6,363 nucleotides of DNA from an uncultured Clostridia bacterium (GTDB taxonomy: Bacteria > Bacillota > Clostridia > Christensenellales > Borkfalkiaceae), in contig CAKQSU010000075.1 of assembly GCA_934273135.1 (NCBI GenBank), forward strand, positions 1 to 6,363, written 5' to 3'. This document shows, in pieces, positions 1-5,645 of this stretch. Under the pieces are notes generated by a model. It saw only the letters and a list, made by a program, of their open reading frames with translations, was not told the DNA's origin and did not search any database. Position 1 is the first letter of the stretch; every line of letters starts with the position of its first letter. Made by a program: the position numbers and the translations under genes.

Positions 1-1
1 T

Positions 2-2806
2 TACACGAGCAAAAAGGAAGTCTACGACGCCGCGAGAGAGATGAACAGAGAAATCTGCGCGGAAGGCATGGTTCTTTTGAAGAACAAAAACAATGCCTTG
101 CCCGTTAAGACGCCGAAAAGCGATAAGTCGGTTAAAGAAAACCCGAAAATAAGCATTTTCGGCAAAAACTCCGTCAACCTCGCGTACGGCGGCTCGGGTT
201 CGGGCGGCGGAAACACCGCAAACGTGGTAAACTTTTATAACGCTCTCGCTCAATCGGGCTATGATTGCAACCCCGTGCTGGAAAGTTTTTACAAGGACAC
301 GAAAAAGTCGGGCGCGGAAAGAAAAGGCAACAGCAAGGACCTTGACAGCGGCGACACGGTAATATTGTCGACCGCCGAAACGCCTATAAGTTCCTACACG
401 GCGGACGTTACCGCAAGCTATGCAAAATATAACGACGCCGCAATAGTCGTTTTCACGAGAATCGGCGGCGAGGGATTTGATATGCCGAGGCAAATGGTCG
501 GCGCTACCGGTTACAGAAACAAAGACGACCATTTTCTGCAACTTGACGCAAACGAGGAAAACTTGCTTGTCTCCGTGTGCAACGCCGGGTTTAAAAAGGT
601 AATCGTTCTCATCAACAGCGGACAGCCGACGGAACTCGGCTTTTTGGAAGAAGGTAACGTATACGTAACGCAGAAAGGTTATAAAATAGACCCGAGCAAA
701 ATAGACGCTGCGATTTGGATGGGCTTCCCCGGTGAAACGGGAACGCTTGCGCTCGGCGATATATTGAACGGTAACGTCAATCCTTCGGGTAAGCTTGCGG
801 ACACGTACGCCGTGGATTTCAAGCAAGACCCCACATGGTTTAACTTCGGCGACAACCGCCTTACGGCAAAAAAGGGACAGCCCGGAGGGGACCAGTATGT
901 TTTCGACGTGAGCGAACAGCCCGCGGTGAATTATTATTTTGTCGATTACGAAGAAGGAATTTACGTCGGGTACAAGTATTACGAAACGCGCGGCGTGACG
1001 GACGGAGAAACCTGGTACAAGAACAACGTGGTTTATCCGTTCGGTTACGGGCTTTCGTACACGACTTTTTCCTGGGAAATAGCCGACGAGAGTAAAATCA
1101 AGAACATTGATATAGCTAAGGACGGAAAGTACGTCGTCAAAATTAAAGTAACGAACACGGGCAATGTCGCCGGTCGAGAGGTAGTTCAACTTTACGGACA
1201 CGCGCCGTATGTGACGAAAGAGATAGAAAAGCCCGAAGAAACGCTTTTGGATTTTGCAAAGACGGATATTCTTGCGCCCGGCAAATCTCAGATTCTCGAA
1301 TTGACTTTCGACCCTTACTACCTTGCTTCCTACGATTATAAGGATGCAAACAAGAACGGGTTTAAAGGCTACGAGCTGGACGCTTCCGACGATTACGCGC
1401 TGTATATAAGCCGTAACGCGCACGACAAAGAGTTCACGATACCGTTTAAAGTAGGAAAAAACATTCGTTACGACAAGGATACGGTAACGGGAAACAACGA
1501 TGTAAAAAACAGGTATACCGATTGCGAAAACGAAGGGTTCAATTCCGATCTTTCGCTGAGTACGGTGCTGTCGAGAAGCGATTGGACCAATACCTGGCCG
1601 ACAACCCCCACCGAAGCCGACAGAAAGGTCGGCAAGGAGATGCTCGATTACCTGAGCGATTTAAAGCATAACAACCCGAACAACTACGACGACGTCGACA
1701 TGCCCGCCTCTGAAGAGGACAACGGTATAGTTTTGCGCGATATGCTTTATGACGAAAACGGAAAATATATCGACGAAACAACCGGGTTCCCGCTTGCCGA
1801 CTATGACGACGAACGTTGGGACTTGCTCATTGACCAGGTATCCGTTGCGGATATGATAAGGGTTTACAACTACGCGAGTTATCATATCGAGGCTATCGAA
1901 AAAATAGGGCTTGCGCGTATAAATTGCGCAGACGGTCCCGTCGGTTGGGCTTGTTTTATGGATAAAACAAGATTTTACGACACGTGTTCTTTCTGTTCTC
2001 AAACTTTGGTTGCGACTTCGTGGAACAAAGATATAGCAAATCGCTTCGGAAAAGCCGTCGGCGACGAGGGTATAATAGGTAACGAAAAGGGCGACAAATC
2101 GCCGTATTCCGGCTGGTATGCGCCCGGCGTAAATATTCACAGGAGTCCTTTCGGCGGCAGAAACTTCGAGTACTATTCCGAGGACGGAATGTTATCCGGT
2201 ATTATGGCTGCCGAGCAAATCAAAGGCTGCAACTCAAAAGGCGTGTTCACGTTCGTTAAGCACTTTGCGGTCAACGAGCAGGAAACCCATCGCAGTATCA
2301 GCGGCGACTCTTCGTATCTTACCGAACAGTCCATGCGTGAAATATATTTTAGACCTTTCGAGCTTGCCGTCAAGGAAGGCAAAAGTCGGGCTATAATGAC
2401 TTCTTTCAACAGAATCGGCACGCGTTGGACGGGCGGCGACTACCGCTTGGTGACGGAAATATTGCGTGACGAATGGGGGTTCAAAGGCTCGGTACTTTGC
2501 GATTTTAACACGATACCGGCGTATATGAATTCTCGTCAGATGGCGTATGCGGGCGGCGATTTGAACCTCGCAACGCAGCCCGTCGCCTGGTGCGACGCTT
2601 CTTCCGCGGCAGACGTTACGATTCTTCGCAAGTGTTTTAAAAACACTCTTTATTCCGTGGTTAATTCCAACGCCATGAACGGCGACGTTATAGGCTACAA
2701 ACTTCCGATATGGGTCGTTTGCCTTATAGTCGTCGATTGCCTGGCTGTCGCGGGGTTTGCCGTTTGGGGATTCTTTGTCATAAGAAAAGCTCTGAAAGCT
2801 CAATAA
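2..2806 (+). CDS. Membrane-anchored family 3 glycoside hydrolase with swapped domain order (beta-glucosidase-like), 5' partial
   Basis: The frame is open to the left edge, so the true start is outside the window. The ATG at 41 is internal, since 13 in-frame GH3-like codons precede it. Residues are counted from that ATG. Residues 1-345 are the GH3 C-terminal domain: GGEGFD at 142-147, with E144 the probable acid/base, then EGIYVGYKYYE near 305-315 and YPFGYGLSYTTF at 332-343. Residues about 364-470 are fibronectin-III-like (VTNTG). A linker follows, with SRSDW at 511-515. Residues about 593-865 form the (beta/alpha)8 domain: ADGP (630-633), APGVNIHRSPFGGRNFEYYSED (694-715), K740-H741, and D821 in GFKGSVLCDF as the probable nucleophile. 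A hydrophobic helix at about 890-914 followed by RKALKAQ suggests a membrane anchor with a cytoplasmic tail and an extracellular enzyme. The family releases non-reducing-end beta-linked sugars with retention. Substrate cannot be read from sequence; beta-glucosidase or beta-xylosidase is plausible. No neighbouring transporter or regulator is visible to help. Confidence 0.93.
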   Translation, partial: YTSKKEVYDAAREMNREICAEGMVLLKNKNNALPVKTPKSDKSVKENPKISIFGKNSVNLAYGGSGSGGGNTANVVNFYNALAQSGYDCNPVLESFYKDTKKSGAERKGNSKDLDSGDTVILSTAETPISSYTADVTASYAKYNDAAIVVFTRIGGEGFDMPRQMVGATGYRNKDDHFLQLDANEENLLVSVCNAGFKKVIVLINSGQPTELGFLEEGNVYVTQKGYKIDPSKIDAAIWMGFPGETGTLALGDILNGNVNPSGKLADTYAVDFKQDPTWFNFGDNRLTAKKGQPGGDQYVFDVSEQPAVNYYFVDYEEGIYVGYKYYETRGVTDGETWYKNNVVYPFGYGLSYTTFSWEIADESKIKNIDIAKDGKYVVKIKVTNTGNVAGREVVQLYGHAPYVTKEIEKPEETLLDFAKTDILAPGKSQILELTFDPYYLASYDYKDANKNGFKGYELDASDDYALYISRNAHDKEFTIPFKVGKNIRYDKDTVTGNNDVKNRYTDCENEGFNSDLSLSTVLSRSDWTNTWPTTPTEADRKVGKEMLDYLSDLKHNNPNNYDDVDMPASEEDNGIVLRDMLYDENGKYIDETTGFPLADYDDERWDLLIDQVSVADMIRVYNYASYHIEAIEKIGLARINCADGPVGWACFMDKTRFYDTCSFCSQTLVATSWNKDIANRFGKAVGDEGIIGNEKGDKSPYSGWYAPGVNIHRSPFGGRNFEYYSEDGMLSGIMAAEQIKGCNSKGVFTFVKHFAVNEQETHRSISGDSSYLTEQSMREIYFRPFELAVKEGKSRAIMTSFNRIGTRWTGGDYRLVTEILRDEWGFKGSVLCDFNTIPAYMNSRQMAYAGGDLNLATQPVAWCDASSAADVTILRKCFKNTLYSVVNSNAMNGDVIGYKLPIWVVCLIVVDCLAVAGFAVWGFFVIRKALKAQ

Positions 2807-2850
2807 GCATAGCCGATATCGGGCTTTGCTTCAATAACATTGTTTTTTTA

Positions 2851-2882
2851 GGCTGTCGCCGTCAGGCGACAGCCTTATCTTC
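2851..2882 (+). terminator. Probable intrinsic terminator of the GH3 gene
   Basis: A perfect 10-bp GC-rich inverted repeat (GGCTGTCGCC at 2851-2860 and GGCGACAGCC at 2865-2874) closes a four-base GTCA loop. It lies 44 bp after the GH3 stop codon. The tract that follows, TTATCTTC, is pyrimidine-rich but interrupted, so the U-run is weak. A T-run sits just upstream (2843-2849) and an A-run at 2884-2889; these could form an outer stem. On the minus strand the hairpin is followed by an A-run rather than a T-run, so it should act mainly on plus-strand transcripts. Confidence 0.65.
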
Positions 2883-2947
2883 TAAAAAACGAGATAATCG
2901 ACTTATAGACCGATTTATTGTCGCAAAAACAATTAGTGACGAAGAAT

Positions 2948-2984
2948 GCAATCCCTAAAAAAAGGATTGCCGAATGAGCAATCC
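2948..2984. repeat. Three alternating copies of a 7-bp inverted repeat
   Basis: GCAATCC occurs at 2948-2954 and 2978-2984, with its reverse complement GGATTGC between them at 2964-2970. The middle copy can pair with either neighbour, giving two mutually exclusive hairpins. The 2964/2978 pairing forms the terminator described above; the 2948/2964 pairing would place the A/T run in the loop. The extra copy may simply be a duplication remnant. Confidence 0.6.
2955..2984 (-). terminator. Intrinsic terminator of mgtE, possibly bidirectional
   Basis: Read on the minus strand, a GGATTGC / GCAATCC stem (2978-2984 with 2964-2970, seven-base loop) is followed immediately by seven T residues (2957-2963). 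This is the canonical form and starts 21 bp after the mgtE stop codon. On the plus strand the same stem is followed, after about eight bases, by a run of T residues broken by one G (2994-3007), so it could also act as backup for GH3 transcripts. Confidence 0.8.
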
Positions 2985-3005
2985 CGTTGTGTGTTTTTTT
3001 GTTTT

Positions 3006-4433
3006 TTAGCCGACTATGCCCATTATGCCGATCAGGAACACGTTGGCGAGGGTGTAATAAATTGTTGCGGAAACAAGGTCGTTTATCGTGGTGATTAAGG
3101 GACCGGAGGCGACTGCCGGGTCTATCTTTATCTTCTTGAACAAAAGAGGAATGAGCGTGCCGCCGAGCGCAGAGATGAATATTGCGAGCGCGAGGGAAAC
3201 GCCTATGCAACCGGCGTACGAAAGCGCGACCAAAAACGCGAGTTTTTTCAAAACAAGTATATACAGCGTGCATATTATCGTTGCGAAAACGCCTAAAATC
3301 AAGCCGTTTACAAGCCCTACGCGCGCTTCCTTGAATATTAGTTGCAGCACTTCTTTTGCGTTGAGCGTGCTGTTGGAAATAACCCTTATGGTAACCGCAA
3401 GGCTTTGCGTTCCGCCGTTACCCGACATATCGAGAATAAGCGACTGAAAGGAAACGAGGAGCGGCAGCACGGCGATAACGTGTTCGAACGAGCCGATAAG
3501 AGAGGATACGACAAGCCCTAAACCCATTAAAAGTATGAGCCAGGGGAGCCTCTTTGTAACGCTTTTGAAAACCGGCTCTTCAAGGTCTTCCTCGTGCGTT
3601 AAACCTGCAAGTTTTGCGTAGTCGTCGCCGAATTCCTGGTCGACTACGTCAACGAGTTCGCTTGAAGTAATCGCGCCGATGACCTTGTTGTCGCGGTTTA
3701 AAATCGGGATAGAGTCTTCCGAATAATCCTTTAATTCTTCGATACATTGCGAAACTTTTTCGTCGGCGTAAAGGTAAGGATAAGCGGAAACGGTTATATC
3801 GTCGAGCGGGGTTTGCGAGCGGGCGACGACGAGGTCGCGCAAGGAAAACGCGCCGGCGTAAGTGTCGTCGTCGTTTAAAACGTATACGGTAGAAATGTTG
3901 TCGTTATCGGCGGCTTGGTCGATAACGCTTTTCATCGCCTGTTTGACCGACATCGAGATTTTGACGGTGACGAAGTTGGTCGTCATTCGCGAACCGATTT
4001 GGTCGTCGTCGTATTTTTCGATGAGTTCGATATCCTTTGCCGCGTCTTCGTCGAGAAGGTCGAAAATTTCCGAACGTTTGTCCTCTTCGAGTTCGTCGAG
4101 GACTTCGATAGCGTCGTCCGCGTCCATTTCTTCGATTATGTCCGCGGCTTTTTCGCTGTCGAGTTCGGAGATGAAGTCTTCAACGTCGTCGAGGTAAGTG
4201 AATATTTCGGAAACGGCTTCGTTGCCTAAAATGCGGTATAGCCTGAGGCGTTCTTCCTTGGTTATATCTGGCAAAATTTCGGCTATGTCCGACTCATGGT
4301 AGTCGGACAGTTTTTCTTTCAGTTCCTCGTCGGGGAGATTTTGTTCGAGCAAGTCTAAAAGTTCTTGCTTATAGTCTCTTTTACCCGTATCTTGTTCTGC
4401 GGGCGTGGGGGTAATGATTTCGTTTTCTTCCAT
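3006..4433 (-). CDS. mgtE: MgtE-family magnesium transporter/channel
   Basis: MgtE is a homodimeric Mg2+ channel of the cytoplasmic membrane that closes when cytosolic Mg2+ binds its acidic regulatory domains. The 475 residues match the family's usual length (about 450) and order. A very acidic helical N-domain covers about 20-145, tandem CBS domains about 150-210 and 213-265, a connecting helix about 266-290, and a five-helix membrane domain about 297-472. Visible signatures are RLPWLI (295-300), GNGGTQS (338-344), and DPAVASGP (438-445) followed by TTIND, whose D452 corresponds by position to the conserved pore-region Asp. The ATG at 4433 is supported by AGGAGG at 4441-4446, seven bases upstream. 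The gene follows the lipoprotein gene by 36 bp on the same strand and is probably in its operon, since no separate promoter fits the gap. No M-box leader is possible directly upstream. It is intact and ends at a strong terminator. Confidence 0.95.
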   Translation of the reverse strand: MEENEIITPTPAEQDTGKRDYKQELLDLLEQNLPDEELKEKLSDYHESDIAEILPDITKEERLRLYRILGNEAVSEIFTYLDDVEDFISELDSEKAADIIEEMDADDAIEVLDELEEDKRSEIFDLLDEDAAKDIELIEKYDDDQIGSRMTTNFVTVKISMSVKQAMKSVIDQAADNDNISTVYVLNDDDTYAGAFSLRDLVVARSQTPLDDITVSAYPYLYADEKVSQCIEELKDYSEDSIPILNRDNKVIGAITSSELVDVVDQEFGDDYAKLAGLTHEEDLEEPVFKSVTKRLPWLILLMGLGLVVSSLIGSFEHVIAVLPLLVSFQSLILDMSGNGGTQSLAVTIRVISNSTLNAKEVLQLIFKEARVGLVNGLILGVFATIICTLYILVLKKLAFLVALSYAGCIGVSLALAIFISALGGTLIPLLFKKIKIDPAVASGPLITTINDLVSATIYYTLANVFLIGIMGIVG

Positions 4434-4462
4434 GGCTTTACCTCCTTTCGCTTTAATTTTAA

Positions 4463-4480
4463 ACGGCGTTTACGCGCCGT
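4463..4480 (-). other. Intercistronic hairpin overlapping the lipoprotein stop codon
   Basis: ACGGCG (4463-4468) and CGCCGT (4475-4480) form a perfect 6-bp GC-rich stem with a six-base loop. The lipoprotein gene's TAA (4470-4472) lies in the loop. On the transcript the stem is followed by UUUAAAAUU and then the mgtE Shine-Dalgarno sequence. The U-run is too weak for a convincing terminator. Partial attenuation or a processing/stability element between the two cistrons is possible; chance is also possible. Confidence 0.4.
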
Positions 4481-5444
4481 AAGAAGCGGATTTTATGATA
4501 TAAGTGAATTTGCCTATGCTGTAATCGGCGTTGACTTCGAGCTTTAAAAGGCGCGAATATTGGCTTTGCGTGTCGTTTTTTTGCGCGTAATAAGCGGTAA
4601 GCGCGGAGCCGGAATAGGTTTCGTTGAGCGAAAAAGTCACAACGTCGGCGGCAACTTCGGCTATGTTTTTGGAATTGGTCGTGTATGAAGAAAATTCAAG
4701 CTTAGCGGTCGCCGTTTCCGCGGGCGAAAGCTTCATCGAACGCACGGTTTTGGAAAGCCCGTCTATCGAGTTATAAGTTACGGAAGACGTGCCGAGGGAA
4801 AGCGTTCGCGGCAAAAAGAGAGCCGTTTCGTTGTCGAAATAATTGGTTTTGTAGAGGTTTTTATATTCCGTTACGCTACCCGGGACGAGAGAATAGTCGC
4901 CGTCGGCAAAGTTTTCGGCGGTGAATTTTACGGAGGCGTCGTTGCCCGAATAAGTAGTTTCGAGGACGTAATCGTAATATTTTATTTCAAATTCGCCGTT
5001 TTTGATAGTCGGGGAATAGGCTTTTGCTGTTCTCCGAGAAAAAATCGGTTTGAGTTTGTCTTTTAAAGCGGAAAAATAAGCTTCGGTCGTAATCGCGTTT
5101 TTAACGGCAACGTCGGACTTTCCCTTTACGGCGTAAGTCCCGTCGTAATTTAGTTCGGTCGTGAGCTTGTAGCAAAGCTGTTCTCCGTACGATGACTTTT
5201 CAAGCTTTGTTTTGTAAAAGGACGTTTCGGGCGCGAGCGTGAAAGATATGTCTTCGCGCTTGCCTTTTTCGAAAGATAAGGTATATTCGCAAGTTTCGTT
5301 CACGTCGCCTACGGTTACCGCCGAGGGGTCCGGCAAGAAGTATGCGCCGGCAAACGAAAGGGCGGGCGCGGAGGAGCAACCCGTAAAGATTAAGAATGCT
5401 AAGGCGAGAGCAATCGCGCTTAATTTTATTCCGTGTTTTTTCAT
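4470..5444 (-). CDS. Putative lipoprotein of unknown function, upstream of mgtE
   Basis: I do not recognise the family. The N-terminus is a clear lipoprotein signal: basic MKKHGIK, a hydrophobic stretch to about residue 20, then FTGC with C23 as the expected lipidation site, followed by SS. The -3 residue is Phe, slightly off consensus. The mature part, about 300 residues, has no further membrane segment. It is rich in Thr, Ser, Tyr and alternating polar/hydrophobic stretches, which suggests a mostly beta-sheet extracytoplasmic protein. Apart from C23 there are only two cysteines (C52 and C91), which might pair. A basic stretch lies around 128-141 (KDKLKPIFSRRTAK). I see no catalytic motif, metal-site cluster or solute-binding signature. 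The ATG at 5444 has AAAGGAA at 5452-5458, seven bases upstream. It is the first gene of a probable operon with mgtE. A role in sensing or envelope function tied to Mg2+ is only a guess from context. Confidence 0.88.
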   Translation of the reverse strand: MKKHGIKLSAIALALAFLIFTGCSSAPALSFAGAYFLPDPSAVTVGDVNETCEYTLSFEKGKREDISFTLAPETSFYKTKLEKSSYGEQLCYKLTTELNYDGTYAVKGKSDVAVKNAITTEAYFSALKDKLKPIFSRRTAKAYSPTIKNGEFEIKYYDYVLETTYSGNDASVKFTAENFADGDYSLVPGSVTEYKNLYKTNYFDNETALFLPRTLSLGTSSVTYNSIDGLSKTVRSMKLSPAETATAKLEFSSYTTNSKNIAEVAADVVTFSLNETYSGSALTAYYAQKNDTQSQYSRLLKLEVNADYSIGKFTYIIKSASYGA

Positions 5445-5462
5445 GTTAAAATTCCTTTTGAC

Positions 5463-5483
5463 CGCTTTTTTTTCGAAAAAGCG
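5463..5483 (-). other. Hairpin in the lipoprotein-mgtE 5' leader
   Basis: CGCTTTTT (5463-5470) and AAAAAGCG (5476-5483) form an 8-bp stem with a five-base loop, which reads CGAAA on the minus strand. It ends three bases before the Shine-Dalgarno sequence of the lipoprotein gene (5452-5459). No T-run follows on the minus strand, so it is not a terminator. It could affect translation initiation or mRNA stability. Confidence 0.45.
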
Positions 5484-5517
5484 TTGAGTTTGCGGTAATT
5501 TATATCGAGATAAACAT

Positions 5518-5546
5518 ATTCTAACATAATTCGGAAAAAAAGTAAA
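5518..5546 (-). promoter_or_regulatory. Putative sigma-A promoter for the lipoprotein-mgtE unit
   Basis: On the minus strand, TTTACT (5541-5546, four of six matches to TTGACA) is separated by 17 bp from TAGAAT (5518-5523, five of six matches to TATAAT). The -10 is preceded by TG one base upstream (5525-5526), an extended -10. Transcription would start near 5511, giving a leader of about 65 nt. That is too short for an M-box type Mg2+ riboswitch. Confidence 0.6.
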
Positions 5547-5565
5547 AACAAACGGGCTAAAAAAC

Positions 5566-5594
5566 TGTAAATTTTATCTTTTATATGGTATACT
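5566..5594 (+). promoter_or_regulatory. Putative extended -10 promoter for addB
   Basis: TATACT (5589-5594, five of six matches to TATAAT) has TG at 5586-5587, one base before it, making an extended -10. At 17 bp upstream, TGTAAA (5566-5571) is only a poor -35 match, as is common for extended -10 promoters. Transcription would start near 5601, about 45 nt before the chosen addB start. It diverges from the lipoprotein promoter, with about 65 bp between the two -10 boxes. Confidence 0.5.
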
Positions 5595-5608
5595 TATTAT
5601 ATGCTTAT

Positions 5609-5627
5609 AAAAACCCGAAAGGTTTTT
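5609..5627 (+). other. Small hairpin in the addB 5' leader
   Basis: AAAAACC (5609-5615) and GGTTTTT (5621-5627) form a 7-bp stem with a CGAAA loop, between the predicted transcription start and the likely Shine-Dalgarno GGAG (5631-5634). The T-run is part of the stem rather than after it, so termination is unlikely. The stem is AT-rich and weak; it could be chance. Confidence 0.3.
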
Positions 5628-5645
5628 GACGGAGAAACAAAAAAA

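Noticed and set aside
41..43. ATG at 41 as the true start of the GH3 gene
   Set aside because: The 13 upstream in-frame codons continue the expected GH3 C-domain helix (DAAREMNREICAEGMVLLKN), no Shine-Dalgarno sequence is present, and the domain would lack its N-terminal part. The gene begins off-window.
1143..2803. Several long open frames on the minus strand within the GH3 gene (for example 1661-2140 and 2234-2803)
   Set aside because: They lie wholly opposite a strongly supported GH3 reading frame and their translations resemble no family I recognise. They are shadow frames.
2710..2958. Plus-strand open frame overlapping the GH3 3' end
   Set aside because: It overlaps the membrane-anchor codons in another frame, then runs through the terminator hairpin. 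Its product is Cys/Arg-rich without any family pattern.
2875..2960. Possible small gene or RNA between the two terminators
   Set aside because: No start codon with a ribosome binding site, no promoter pair and no further stable structure were seen in this short AT-rich stretch.
2875..3273. Minus-strand open frame overlapping the mgtE 3' end and both terminators
   Set aside because: It is in a different frame from mgtE, is rich in Arg, His and Cys, and crosses the mgtE terminator. It is a shadow.
4000..4200. TCG/GTC-rich near-repeats suggestive of a microsatellite
   Set aside because: They are explained by clusters of Asp and Glu codons in the MgtE regulatory domain, and the repeat is not exact.
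3862..4229. Plus-strand open frames with Ser-rich or Phe/Val/Asp-rich products
   Set aside because: They are antisense readings of the acidic mgtE N-domain, where repeated GAC/GAG-type codons produce stop-free complementary frames.
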